Source: JBFLYC01 sp040756735 (GTDB lineage: Bacteria; Bacillota; DSM-16504; Desulfitibacterales; Desulfitibacteraceae). Taken from it: 64,000 nucleotides of DNA. This document shows positions 9,587 through 18,355 of the stretch, in pieces. The stretch lies in contig JBFLYC010000001.1 of the NCBI GenBank assembly GCA_040756735.1, forward strand, positions 1 through 64,000. Direction: 5' to 3'. The position numbers were made by a program, and so were the translations under genes. The number at the start of each line of letters is the position of its first letter. Within the stretch, counting starts at the first letter, position 1. The notes below the pieces were generated by a model. That model was not told where the DNA came from. It did not search any database and saw only the letters and a program-made list of their open reading frames with translations.

Positions 9587-10195
9587 TTAAGCTATTAAAT
9601 CACTTAGCTTTGCTGCCTTACTAAGTACAGTTGCAGTATCTCCTGTGTTAATTAAACCTGCATTAGCTTCATCAGTGTCAATATGACATTCTAAAACATA
9701 GTTTGGTTTGACTCTCACTAAAACATTGTGAAATGTTATTTCTCTTACCCCTTCAACATGAATGCTTACGCGGTCACCATCTTTAACATCAATAGCCTCG
9801 GCATCTTTAGGGGACATATGAATATGATGATCTGCAATGATAACTCCCTGTTTTAATTCTACTTCTCCACACGGTCCAATAATTACACAACCTGGTGTAC
9901 CGTCTATTTGACCAGATTGTCTGACGGGTGCATTAATCCCTAATTTAAAGCCATCTGTTTTGGAAATTTCTACCTGACTAATTGATCTAACAGGACCAAG
10001 GATTCGGACATTTTCGATTTGCCCTTTGGGTCCTTTAATAGTAACCATTTCTTTTGCAGCGTACTCCCCTGGCTGCATGAGATCTTTGATGTTAGTTAAT
10101 TCATAGTTCTTGCCAAATAGTGTGTCTAAATCTTGCCGGCACAAATGTAAGTGTCTGTTTGATACACCGATGGGTACTTGAAGATACCTACTCAT
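9587..10195 (-). CDS. pduL: PduL-type phosphate acyltransferase
   Basis: Converts acyl-CoA plus phosphate to acyl phosphate and CoA; in acetogens without a classical Pta this gives acetyl phosphate for ATP synthesis. The 202 residues show the PduL signatures in order: VSNRHLHL (11-18), the zinc-binding ADHHIHMSP (about 121-129) and the C-terminal CHIDTDEANA (about 170-179). There is no N-terminal encapsulation-peptide extension, which fits a cytoplasmic enzyme and not a microcompartment one. A strong AAGGAGG precedes the ATG. It is separate from the acs operon but is the only visible route here from acetyl-CoA to acetyl phosphate; no acetate kinase gene is in the window. Confidence 0.9.
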   Translation of the reverse strand: MSRYLQVPIGVSNRHLHLCRQDLDTLFGKNYELTNIKDLMQPGEYAAKEMVTIKGPKGQIENVRILGPVRSISQVEISKTDGFKLGINAPVRQSGQIDGTPGCVIIGPCGEVELKQGVIIADHHIHMSPKDAEAIDVKDGDRVSIHVEGVREITFHNVLVRVKPNYVLECHIDTDEANAGLINTGDTATVLSKAAKLSDLIA

Positions 10196-10344
10196 AAGGC
10201 ATTCCTCCTTGAGTATAATCCACTTATCCCAGTGAAATAACCAATCACCGCATAAAAACTACCATTCACCGTAATTATACCCCTAATTACCCATTGGTTT
10301 CAACCCTATTTTTTCCTTGAATAGTGGAATATTAGTGAAATGTT

Positions 10345-11100
10345 TCACAGTGCTTCCAGAATAGCTTTAATTTTCATCAAATTGCTTGTTATTTCACAAT
10401 TAAAAACATAATGAGCATAAGAATCCCATGGTGTTTCAGATTTATTAATAATGACTAACTTTTTTGCTTTATCAGGCAAATAAGCTGCTGGATAAACTTG
10501 TAGGCTTGTACCTATTATTAACAAAAGATCACATCCTGTTAAGACCTGCTGTGCTTTAAAAAATCGTTCATCCATTGAATCTTCAAAAAGAACTATATCA
10601 GGCCGTAATATGCTTTTGCATGATGAACATTTTGGTGGGATTATTCCCTCATTTATTTGGGCAAACAAATGTTCCATTGGTTCTTTTATGTTACAAGTAT
10701 CGCACCTACATTTCGCAACAGATCCATGGATTTCGATAACGCTTTTAGAGCCTGCCTTTTGATGTAATCCATCAATATTTTGAGTAATAATTCCTTGAAT
10801 ATAACCTCTATTTTCAAGCCAGCTTAGAACCTTATGACCATCGTTTGGCATTGAGTTCATAATTGCTTCATATCTAGGGATATTTACTTCATAAAATAAT
10901 TTAGGGTTATTATATAATATTGTAGCGCTACTTGTTTCCATGGGGTTGTGCTTGTCCCAAAATCCACCAGGACTACGAAAATCAGGTATGCCACTATCAG
11001 TACTTATTCCTGCTCCTGTTAATGCAAAAGTCCTTTTAGAATCAATAATCATACTGGCTAAATCATCCAACTGTCTATCATTGTGATTATTACATGTCAA
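10345..11100 (-). CDS. cobB: Sir2 family NAD-dependent protein deacylase
   Basis: Removes acyl groups from lysine using NAD, releasing nicotinamide and O-acetyl-ADP-ribose. The 251 residues carry the NAD-binding TGAGISTDSGIPDFRS (about 28-43), TQNIDGLHQKAG (about 114-125), the catalytic His in EIHGS, two CxxC zinc pairs (CDTC and CSSC), and a late GTSLQVYPAA motif. The start is TTG with AAGGAGG ten bases upstream. It lies 34 bases from the LarA-like gene, so the two are probably cotranscribed. A link to acetyl-CoA synthetase or PduL metabolism is plausible but not shown. Confidence 0.88.
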   Translation of the reverse strand: MTCNNHNDRQLDDLASMIIDSKRTFALTGAGISTDSGIPDFRSPGGFWDKHNPMETSSATILYNNPKLFYEVNIPRYEAIMNSMPNDGHKVLSWLENRGYIQGIITQNIDGLHQKAGSKSVIEIHGSVAKCRCDTCNIKEPMEHLFAQINEGIIPPKCSSCKSILRPDIVLFEDSMDERFFKAQQVLTGCDLLLIIGTSLQVYPAAYLPDKAKKLVIINKSETPWDSYAHYVFNCEITSNLMKIKAILEAL

Positions 11101-11133
11101 AATTCATCTACCTCCTTATAATTCAACTTCAAA

Positions 11134-12414
11134 TTATAAAAGCTTACCATTTTTAGTAAAGGTTAGGGCATTCCAACTACCTTCAATTTCTAAGCCAAGC
11201 ATTTCAACTTCTTTAAATAAAGCTTTTGACACCCAGATATTGTCTATATCCATGGTATTTTTAATGCGAACTAACTTAAGATAAGCATAGTTTACTGGTT
11301 TTAGAGTTTCAATGGCAGCCTTAATAGCTTCTCTATCATTTGGCATAATGATTGGTATCATTCCTCTTTGCAGAAAGCCTGTGGTTAAACAGTTTAGGTA
11401 GGTTGCAGTGAAGTCGATTTTATCTACTAAATCTTTAGTTACAAAATCTGCTAGTCCGATTCCATTGGCATTACCATGGGATTCTTCAGCTAAATCTAAA
11501 ACCACTATTCTTTTAATTTGTGGAGTGTCTTTATAATCCTCATTGTTAATGCGCATTCTTCCTATGATATTTGTATCCATTCCTGTACCTGAAAAACATT
11601 TACCCATTTTTTCACATATTAATAAGTCCAAATATTCAAATGGTATTTTGGGTAAAAGACTTTTTGCAAGAAGTAAAAGGCGTTTTTCTCCAGCAAAAAA
11701 TTCATGTGGTAAAAAAGCTTCTATCTTATAGATTTCCTTGTAAGGATTTTCTACTATACCTAAACCCAAGACCACAGGTAAAACACTAAGCATATAATGG
11801 CCTGTTTTTTCGATTAGTTGTGACATATTTCCATTAGAATTGTGGTGAATGTACTTTGCACCTGTAGGACCACCTAGACCTATTGCCAGCATTTTAAACA
11901 AGCCACTTTCAATATCACCTCGAAAAGATGTATGTGGTTTTATACGATTTACAATTATTAGTTTATCCATTTTCAGAGCCTGACTCAAACAACTTACCGG
12001 CTTGCCAGGATTTATATAACCTATGGTGGTAGAAGTTACATCAGGAAGAATAGTTACATTATAATTCTTCTCATTAATACCCATACTGTCTAAAATTTTC
12101 AGCTGTCCACTAGGTGTTCCACCTCCATGGCTTCCCATCGCAGCTAAAAGATATGGAGTTGCACCTTGCTTTTTTATAAATTGAATTAATGTATTAAGGA
12201 CAACATGTATTCCTTGGATATTTCTACTGCCTACTGTTATGCCGACCTTATCATTAGGATTAATTAGGTCAGCAAAGTTTTTGTTGGAAATTTCTTTAAT
12301 TATATTATCTTGCAGGTTTACAACACAATCTTTGGGGAAGTGCAGTTTGACTTTAACCATTTCGGGAAAATACACAAATTTAGCCCCCTTGATGAGATGT
12401 TTTGCTAATATCAT
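11134..12414 (-). CDS. LarA-like (lactate racemase N-domain, DUF2088) protein
   Basis: The 426 residues match the LarA/DUF2088 superfamily. Recognisable are AAMGSHGGGTPSGQLKILD (about 92-110), the conserved VNRIKPHTSFRGDIESG block (about 153-169) and the following KMLAIGLGGPTGAKYIHH. True LarA racemases bind a nickel-pincer nucleotide. Whether the cofactor lysine is present cannot be decided without an alignment, so lactate racemase activity should not be assumed. The gene lies between the helicase loader (with a terminator between) and the Sir2 gene, with no lar accessory genes nearby. No good ribosome-binding site is visible before the ATG. Confidence 0.72.
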   Translation of the reverse strand: MILAKHLIKGAKFVYFPEMVKVKLHFPKDCVVNLQDNIIKEISNKNFADLINPNDKVGITVGSRNIQGIHVVLNTLIQFIKKQGATPYLLAAMGSHGGGTPSGQLKILDSMGINEKNYNVTILPDVTSTTIGYINPGKPVSCLSQALKMDKLIIVNRIKPHTSFRGDIESGLFKMLAIGLGGPTGAKYIHHNSNGNMSQLIEKTGHYMLSVLPVVLGLGIVENPYKEIYKIEAFLPHEFFAGEKRLLLLAKSLLPKIPFEYLDLLICEKMGKCFSGTGMDTNIIGRMRINNEDYKDTPQIKRIVVLDLAEESHGNANGIGLADFVTKDLVDKIDFTATYLNCLTTGFLQRGMIPIIMPNDREAIKAAIETLKPVNYAYLKLVRIKNTMDIDNIWVSKALFKEVEMLGLEIEGSWNALTFTKNGKLL

Positions 12415-12450
12415 ATGGGTGATGCAAGTAATATGAGACAGAAAGAATGA

Positions 12451-12474
12451 AAAAACCCCTGGTAAAAAAGGGGT
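12451..12474 (-). terminator. Intrinsic terminator after the helicase-loader gene
   Basis: Stem acccct (12455-12460) pairs with aggggt (12469-12474) and is followed by six T on the minus strand, immediately after the stop codon at 12480. Confidence 0.75.
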
Positions 12475-12479
12475 GCTTC

Positions 12480-13205
12480 CTAATTAATGTTGTTTAAGTA
12501 CTTTGTATATCGAATATCTTGTGGAACTAGTAATCTATAAATACTGCATAAGCCTATTATTCTTGAGCATGACCTTGCTCCTAAATATTGTTCTAACTCG
12601 CTAAGGGATAGATTAGATGTAATAACTGTAGGCATATTATTATTCAATCTGTAATTTAGCAAAGAATATATTTTATTTGCTGTCCATTGTGTATAGTTGT
12701 GAGCGCCCAAATCGTCGAGGATTAAAATGGGAGCATTGTATGCTAAATCAGTTATTTTTTTTTCAGTAATGATGTCTTCATTTTTTTCATAACTAAAACG
12801 AAGGGCATCTAAATAATCAGGAACTACAACAAATAGAACATCATGATTGAATTTTAAGAGTTCATTGACAATGGCAGCAGCCAAAAAAGTCTTCCCGCTC
12901 CCTACAGGACCAAAAAAATAAAGCCCCTTTTTATAGTTATTATTATTTAGGTCTTGTACGAAGGAAACAGCTGCTGATAAAGCTTTTGTAGCTCGTTCTT
13001 TATAAGTTGTTCCACCCTCTGCCGGCACAGTATTGGGGTAATAATCAAGCTTAAATGCTGAGAAGGATGCTTTGTTAAAATAGCTATGTAAGTTCGACTT
13101 CTTTGCCTTTAATTCCAATAACCTCTGGGACCAGCAAGTGCAGCGATACGCTACTCCTTGATGTAATACAATACCGGTATTATTGCACATGTTACACTCT
13201 GTCAT
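12480..13205 (-). CDS. DnaC/DnaI-type helicase-loader ATPase
   Basis: AAA+ ATPase of 241 residues, of the kind that loads the replicative helicase DnaB/DnaC onto DNA. The N-terminus has a cysteine-rich zinc-like module (CNMCNNTG, then CTC, residues 4-19). The AAA+ core has Walker A GPVGSGKT (about 99-106), Walker B LILDDLGAH (about 154-162) and sensor TSNLSLSELEQ. It follows the dnaD-like gene with a 13-base gap, the usual Firmicutes pairing of primosome functions. TAGGAGCGG lies upstream of the ATG. Confidence 0.86.
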   Translation of the reverse strand: MTECNMCNNTGIVLHQGVAYRCTCWSQRLLELKAKKSNLHSYFNKASFSAFKLDYYPNTVPAEGGTTYKERATKALSAAVSFVQDLNNNNYKKGLYFFGPVGSGKTFLAAAIVNELLKFNHDVLFVVVPDYLDALRFSYEKNEDIITEKKITDLAYNAPILILDDLGAHNYTQWTANKIYSLLNYRLNNNMPTVITSNLSLSELEQYLGARSCSRIIGLCSIYRLLVPQDIRYTKYLNNIN

Positions 13206-13218
13206 AATGAGACCGCTC

Positions 13219-13947
13219 CTAAGTTAAATAAAGTTCACTGAACTTATCTTTTTCCTTTGATGGTTTTTGCAAAGTATCTTTTTGTTTTCGTGGTCGTTTA
13301 TAATTCTGTTCATATTTGAGAATGTCCTCAACGGATTTGATATTGTTGCGAGCCCATGTGTTTAAAATAGAATCGATATACTTGAAACTCAAGGCCCCCT
13401 GGAGAACAGCCCTTTCTAGTGCTTCTACAATTAATTCTGATGAAAATCCATCATTATCACACCAATGTACAATTTTAGCGCTTTCTATGGGCGAGAGAAG
13501 TCTTCCAAATTCCTTCTCAAATGTAGTATAAATCTTTTTTAACTTGCTGCTTGTATCCTTGAATTGGTTAGATTCTTTTTTACTCATCTCATTTTCCCAT
13601 AAGCTAAACAGCCTTTCCCAAAGTGGATTAAGAGAATATGAACTTTTTCCATTTTTGTTAGTACATTGATGGTGTTCAACATTTATTAATCCTTTTTCAA
13701 TTAATCCAGCAATGGTTGCTTTTATTTGTTCACTATTAAGGGTCATCAGTTTTTGAAGATCTTCTATAGATGGATAGTCTTCTCCCAAGCAGTTTTTAAA
13801 TCGAATCAGGTGAATTATTACTGCTAGTTCCACTTCATTAATGTCCAATCTTGTATAAAATTTTATGATTAATTGAGACAAAACCAACGGCTTTTCAAAG
13901 AAAAGTTCTTTTAATTTTAATAAGGAATAGGAATCTAGATTGCTCAC
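13219..13947 (-). CDS. DnaD-domain primosome protein
   Basis: Replication-initiation protein of 242 residues. The N-terminal half (about 1-120) looks like the winged-helix DnaD/DnaB N-domain. The C-terminal half (about 140-215) has the DnaB_2 pattern with FGRLLSPIESAKIVHWCDN and the late YIDSILNTWARNNIKS motif, which corresponds to the family's YxxxILxxW signature. It starts with GTG preceded by GAGGTG and is coupled to the helicase-loader gene. Confidence 0.83.
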   Translation of the reverse strand: MSNLDSYSLLKLKELFFEKPLVLSQLIIKFYTRLDINEVELAVIIHLIRFKNCLGEDYPSIEDLQKLMTLNSEQIKATIAGLIEKGLINVEHHQCTNKNGKSSYSLNPLWERLFSLWENEMSKKESNQFKDTSSKLKKIYTTFEKEFGRLLSPIESAKIVHWCDNDGFSSELIVEALERAVLQGALSFKYIDSILNTWARNNIKSVEDILKYEQNYKRPRKQKDTLQKPSKEKDKFSELYLT

Positions 13948-14014
13948 TATTGCACCTCAAAAAATAATTTAACTAATAAATATTATACCAGGGGTACCAC
14001 AAAAAAGAAAAGGC

Positions 14015-15346
14015 CTATCCAAAAAACTCTTCTACCTTTGAAATGGCCTTTGGCAGGGCAAATATTATTACTCTATCAAGGGGTTTTAAAATAGTAGATC
14101 CTGTTGGTACTATTACTCCATCATCATTTACTATTGCACCTATTATTGCATCTCGAGGAAACTTTAAGTCTTTCAAAGATTTACCAGTTACAGTAGATGT
14201 TTGCGGTACAATTAGTTCAATCATTTCTGCCTTTGCTCCGCCAATCAGGGAAACAGATACAATATCTCCTTTGCGTATAAAGCGAAGAATAGCTCCAGCT
14301 GTAAGCACCCTTGGGCTAACCGCTATGTCAATACCCACTTTTTCAACTAAGGGAACATATTCATTTCTTCTAATCTGGGCAACAGTACGTTTTGCGCCTA
14401 AGTGCTTAGCAATTAATGAGACAAGGAGGTTAACTTTATCATCATTTGTTACTGCAACAAAGAGGTCCGATTGGCCCACTTCTTCCTCTTCAAAAAGTGT
14501 AATGTCTGTGCCATCACCTTGCAAAACTAATGTATTAGAAAGCTGTTGGGAAATAGAACGACAAACATCGATACTTTTTTCAATTAATTTCACTGTATAT
14601 CCCTTTGTTTCTAATATTTTAGCAAGGTAAAAACCAATTCTACCTCCACCTAAAATTGTGACATTTTCGGTTTTTATTCGTTCTTTTCCTAGTACTTTTT
14701 CAATAGCAACCATATTGGCAGTTTCAGCTAAAACAAAAACTAGATCATTTGGTTTTAACTGGTCTTCACCACGAGGAATAAGCATTTTTTCATTTCTTAA
14801 GATAGCAATAATCAAATTAGGTTTGGGAAAGGATATCTCCTTCAATTTTTTATAGACAACAGGTGCATCCTTGGTTAATTGTAATTCCACAAGCTGGACC
14901 TTTCCATCAGCGTAATAATCTACATTTATTGCTTCAGGAACATCAGCCAATTTAGCAATCATTTCAGCAGTAACGCGCTCAGGATTAATTACCAGGTCAA
15001 TGCCTAAAGAATTTGCAGATAGTTGATTATTATCAACATATTCAGGGTTTCTAACACGCGCAACTGTTTTTTTAACTCCAAGCTTTTTGCCAAGTAAACA
15101 TGCTACCATATTCAATTCATCATATTCTGTTACTGCAACCAAAAGCTGTGCTTCACTTATTCCGGCCTCTTGAAGGGTGCAGATACTTGCTCCACTGCCT
15201 AATATAGTCTGTACATCAAGATTCTCATCTACAACTTGTTTTCTCTCATTTATTTTTTCTATGACTACAACATCATGATTTGCATAACTAAGCATTTGGG
15301 CTATACTAAACCCAACTTTACCTGCTCCTACTATTATTGTTCTCAT
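14015..15346 (-). CDS. trkA: Trk potassium uptake regulatory protein TrkA
   Basis: Cytoplasmic NAD(H)-binding gating subunit of Trk/Ktr potassium channels. The 443 residues form two RCK repeats, each an NAD-binding Rossmann part plus a TrkA-C part. The first nucleotide motif is VGAGKVGFSIAQ (6-17) and the second GGGRIGFYLAK (about 233-243); the TrkA-C parts end near 215 and 443. No TrkH/KtrB channel gene is in the window, so the partner is elsewhere. TAAGGAG precedes the ATG. It is divergent from the P-loop/Asp23-like gene. Confidence 0.92.
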   Translation of the reverse strand: MRTIIVGAGKVGFSIAQMLSYANHDVVVIEKINERKQVVDENLDVQTILGSGASICTLQEAGISEAQLLVAVTEYDELNMVACLLGKKLGVKKTVARVRNPEYVDNNQLSANSLGIDLVINPERVTAEMIAKLADVPEAINVDYYADGKVQLVELQLTKDAPVVYKKLKEISFPKPNLIIAILRNEKMLIPRGEDQLKPNDLVFVLAETANMVAIEKVLGKERIKTENVTILGGGRIGFYLAKILETKGYTVKLIEKSIDVCRSISQQLSNTLVLQGDGTDITLFEEEEVGQSDLFVAVTNDDKVNLLVSLIAKHLGAKRTVAQIRRNEYVPLVEKVGIDIAVSPRVLTAGAILRFIRKGDIVSVSLIGGAKAEMIELIVPQTSTVTGKSLKDLKFPRDAIIGAIVNDDGVIVPTGSTILKPLDRVIIFALPKAISKVEEFFG

Positions 15347-15383
15347 GGTATACTCCTTAAGATAAATTTCAATTTTACGGTAA

Positions 15384-15411
15384 TTGCATTTCTAGTTGTT
15401 TGTATTATAAT
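15384..15411 (+). promoter_or_regulatory. Candidate SigA promoter for the P-loop/Asp23-like gene
   Basis: TTGCAT (15384-15389), a 16-base spacer and a perfect TATAAT (15406-15411) lie 75 bases before the plus-strand start codon, in the divergent region shared with trkA. Confidence 0.5.
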
Positions 15412-15485
15412 AAATGTAATTATTAACTGCAAGATATCTAAATTCTTAATATGATGTCTCAGCCCTTTTCACTAGAGGTGAACTA

Positions 15486-16319
15486 ATGCAAACAATTGCT
15501 CTTATTGGGCAAAGTGGCAGTGGTAAAAGCCATAGAGCACTGCTGGTAGCTCATGAATACGATGTTGACATAATTATAGATGATGGGCTTGCAATAAAAG
15601 GCTCAAAAATTTTAGCCGGTACATCTGCTAAAAAACAAACCACAAGAGTCGGGGCAATTAAGACTGCTCTTTTTAATTGTGAGGAGCATGCAAAACAAGT
15701 TGCCAATGCCATTAAAGAAAATGGAGCACAGAACATTTTAGTTCTAGGAACATCTGCTGGAATGGTAAGAAGAATTGTTCAGCGACTGGACCTGCCACAT
15801 CCAAGTATTGAATTGTCTATCTCGGATATAGCCACAGAAAATGAGATAAAGCAAGCTCAGTTAACAAGAAAGAAATTTGGCAAGCATGTAATTCCCGCAC
15901 CGACAGTGGCTGTGAAATCAAGATTTCCTGATTTCATTGTAGACCCTCTGCAGGCTTTGTTTCACAGAAATATAAAAACTAATTCCAGATTTAACAAACC
16001 TTTGAGGGTAGAGCAAGCAGTTGTACGGCCTAACTTTAATTATTTGGGTAAATTCTTTATTGCTGATTCCGCTTTAAGAGATATTATTAAATTAAGCATT
16101 AATCAAAGTGGCTTACCAGTTAAGATAAATCGAATCGAAGTAATAAACACAATGGAAGGTATTATTCTAAATATTGAATTATCCATTAAATATCATGATG
16201 TTTTGTTCACTAAGATCGCTAAAGAAGTTCAATTGTCAGTTTATAAAGTTGTAGAACAAATGACAGCCATGAATATAATTAATATAAACATAATAGTTAA
16301 GAGCTTATATCTGGAATAG
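15486..16319 (+). CDS. P-loop NTPase fused to an Asp23/Gls24-like C-terminal domain
   Basis: The 277 residues begin with a clear Walker A, GQSGSGKS (8-15), in a small NTPase-like domain (about 1-160) containing TSAGMVRRIVQRL and a lysine-rich stretch. The last about 80 residues (from VKINRIEVINTMEGIILNIE) have the alternating pattern of Asp23/Gls24 envelope-stress domains: a beta-rich half, then a helix with VQLSVYKVVEQMTAMN, then a final strand. The function is unknown to me; the domain calls are from pattern only. AGAGGTG lies before the ATG. It is the only intact plus-strand protein gene in the window and is transcribed divergently from trkA. Confidence 0.65.
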   Translation: MQTIALIGQSGSGKSHRALLVAHEYDVDIIIDDGLAIKGSKILAGTSAKKQTTRVGAIKTALFNCEEHAKQVANAIKENGAQNILVLGTSAGMVRRIVQRLDLPHPSIELSISDIATENEIKQAQLTRKKFGKHVIPAPTVAVKSRFPDFIVDPLQALFHRNIKTNSRFNKPLRVEQAVVRPNFNYLGKFFIADSALRDIIKLSINQSGLPVKINRIEVINTMEGIILNIELSIKYHDVLFTKIAKEVQLSVYKVVEQMTAMNIININIIVKSLYLE

Positions 16320-16375
16320 TCAACTTGATGTAGGTATAGGTGAACTTATTATTCACCGATACCTTCTTAATTCGT

Positions 16376-17545
16376 TCAAATGCGTTTATTTATAAATCTT
16401 TCTATTCTAGTTAATGCTTCCACGAGTTTATTAAAAGATGCAGCATAAGAACATCTAATATGACCCTCTCCACCTAAACCAAAAGCGTTTCCTGGAACCA
16501 CAGCGACTTTTTCCTCCTTAAGCAATTCTTGAGCAAATTCTTCTGAGTTTAAACCCGTTTTGTTGATGTTTGGGAAAATATAGAAGGCACCCATAGGTTC
16601 AAAACAATCTAATCCCATTTCAATAAAAGAGTTAAACACAAACCTTCTTCTTTTGTCATACTCCTCGTACATTCTAGTAATCTCTTCTTTACCATTTCGT
16701 AGAGATTCGCAGGCGGCCTTTTGTGCCATTATTGGGGCGCAAAGTATGGTGTATTGATGTATTTTAACCATTGCACTGATAATGGCTTCAGGGCCAAAAC
16801 TATATCCAATTCTCCATCCTGTCATGGCCTGTGCTTTAGAAAAACCGTTTATCACAACAGTTCTTTCTTGCATTTCAGGCAATGATGCTATAGATGTGTG
16901 AACTTGTCCATAAGTTAATTTGCTGTAGATTTCATCACTAATGACAAGCAGATCATGCTTTATAATAACCCTCTTTATGTCTTCCAAGTCAGTTTTTGTC
17001 ATTATACCTCCTGTTGGGTTATTTGGATAAGACATGATTATTGCCTTTGTCTTAGATGTGATGGACTCTTCTAATTGATCTGCCTGCAATTTGAATTCAT
17101 ACTGACCCTCTGTTTTTATAGGAACAGGAATCCCCCCGGCTAATGAAACGCAAGGTTTATAAGATACATAGGAAGGTTCGCAGATAATGATTTCATCACC
17201 AGGTTCCACAACTGCTCGTATTGCAAGATCTACAGCTTCGCTGGCTCCGACTGTGATAATTATTTGACTAATAGGATCATAATTCAACCCATATTCATTA
17301 AGAATAGATTTTTGGAGTTCTTCCCTTAATTCTAGTAAACCTGCATTTGAAGTGTACATAGTGTATCCCTGCTCAAGAGAATAAGAACAAGCTTCTCGTA
17401 CATGCCACGGAGTAACAAAATCTGGTTCTCCTACTCCCAGCGATATAACACCAGGAATCCCTACAGCTAAATCAAAAAATCTTCTAATACCTGAAGGGGG
17501 TATGGATTTCACCTTTTTAGAAACAAATTTACCGCTATCTGTCAT
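16376..17545 (-). CDS. PLP-dependent class I/II aminotransferase
   Basis: Fold-type I aminotransferase of 389 residues, in the aspartate/aromatic (PatA-like) branch. It has SYPNNPTGG (172-180), SDEIYSKL (203-210), the PLP lysine in INGFSKAQ at Lys237 and a C-terminal Arg region (IRCSYAAS). Its ATG overlaps the stop of the Lrp-type regulator gene, so the two are translationally coupled. Both lie behind a T-box leader, which suggests that expression rises when a particular tRNA is uncharged. The amino-acid substrate is not known; aromatic amino acids, alanine or branched-chain donors are all possible. Confidence 0.88.
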   Translation of the reverse strand: MTDSGKFVSKKVKSIPPSGIRRFFDLAVGIPGVISLGVGEPDFVTPWHVREACSYSLEQGYTMYTSNAGLLELREELQKSILNEYGLNYDPISQIIITVGASEAVDLAIRAVVEPGDEIIICEPSYVSYKPCVSLAGGIPVPIKTEGQYEFKLQADQLEESITSKTKAIIMSYPNNPTGGIMTKTDLEDIKRVIIKHDLLVISDEIYSKLTYGQVHTSIASLPEMQERTVVINGFSKAQAMTGWRIGYSFGPEAIISAMVKIHQYTILCAPIMAQKAACESLRNGKEEITRMYEEYDKRRRFVFNSFIEMGLDCFEPMGAFYIFPNINKTGLNSEEFAQELLKEEKVAVVPGNAFGLGGEGHIRCSYAASFNKLVEALTRIERFINKRI

Positions 17546-18027
17546 GGAGTTATCACCTGCCGTCTGTCTTTTTCATCATCCTCTAATATTACATGGGCCA
17601 CCTTATACTTCTTTAAAACAAAATGAGTTGTGGTGCTTTGGACACCATCTATAATTGCAAGTTTTTTACCAACAAAATCAGCAATTTCTTTGAGATTTTT
17701 ACCCACAACTTGAACCGAAAAATCATAGCTTCCTGACATGAGAAAAATTTCTCTTACTTCAGGATATTTATATATTTTTGCTGCTAATTGATCAAATCCA
17801 ACATCCCTTTGTGGAGTTACCTTGACGTCAATAAGTGCAATTACCATATCTTTATTAGAAGCTTTTTCCCAGTTAATAATAGCGCCGTATTGAAGAATAA
17901 TCCTTTCATTTTCCATGGAAATAATTTCTTCTGCTACCATTGATTCATTTAGACCTAACATTCCCGCTATTTGTTTTGGTGTCGCTTTACTGTTTTTTTC
18001 AAGAATTTCTAGAATTTTGTACCGCAT
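17542..18027 (-). CDS. Lrp/AsnC family transcriptional regulator
   Basis: Regulator of 161 residues. The helix-turn-helix is at about 1-50 (MRYKILEILEKNSKATPKQ, then IAGMLGLNESMVAEEI), followed by an effector-binding RAM domain with IALIDVKVTPQRDVGFD and MSGSYDFSVQVVG. The same frame stays open upstream to 18222, but those codons lie in the T-box leader. AAGGAGG sits seven bases before the ATG at 18027, so this start is chosen. The stop overlaps the aminotransferase start (ATGA), a frequent pairing in Clostridia. An Lrp-type sensor inside a T-box operon is unusual. Confidence 0.87.
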   Translation of the reverse strand: MRYKILEILEKNSKATPKQIAGMLGLNESMVAEEIISMENERIILQYGAIINWEKASNKDMVIALIDVKVTPQRDVGFDQLAAKIYKYPEVREIFLMSGSYDFSVQVVGKNLKEIADFVGKKLAIIDGVQSTTTHFVLKKYKVAHVILEDDEKDRRQVITP

Positions 18028-18051
18028 GATTGATTCCTCCTTGTAATATAA

Positions 18052-18300
18052 AAGGGCTACTCTCGCAAAAGGGACGAGAATAGCCCGTGGTACCACCCTA
18101 ATAGGTAAAAAAGAAACTACCCACTTTAGACTCATAACGGAAGGGCCGTACAAGGTTTTTTTGACATTATGCCTTGAAGCTTGCAGGGTGGCTTTCGTAA
18201 TACACCCTTTACTGGCTTCCACCTTGTCCAGCTCTCTGTTAAAGGTTATATTACTACTTCTTCCTGCTCATTGCTTTTAACTATATTTAGTTGACTATTA
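18052..18300 (-). promoter_or_regulatory. T-box riboswitch leader with terminator
   Basis: On the minus strand the T-box core AGGGTGGTACCACGG lies at about 18083-18098. It is followed by a strong terminator (gggctattctcg pairing with cgagagtagccc, about 18052-18085) and a T-run; core and terminator share bases, giving mutually exclusive antiterminator and terminator folds. Upstream are stem I elements (AGAGAGCTGG, 18229-18238, and GAAGCCAG). A TATAAT at 18303-18308 marks the probable -10. The specifier codon lies in the 3' side of stem I near 18189-18206, but I cannot choose between the codons there (TAC or GCC among them). Confidence 0.85.
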
Positions 18301-18355
18301 GAATTATAGCAGAAGACTTTAATTAACTCCACAAAAAATTACATAATTTTTGTGG

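Noticed and set aside
14043..14630. 195-codon plus-strand ORF inside trkA
   Set aside because: Antisense shadow of trkA with no ribosome-binding site or domain.
18028..18222. N-terminal extension of the Lrp-type regulator frame
   Set aside because: The 65 codons coincide with the T-box leader and terminator, and a strong ribosome-binding site precedes the ATG at 18027.
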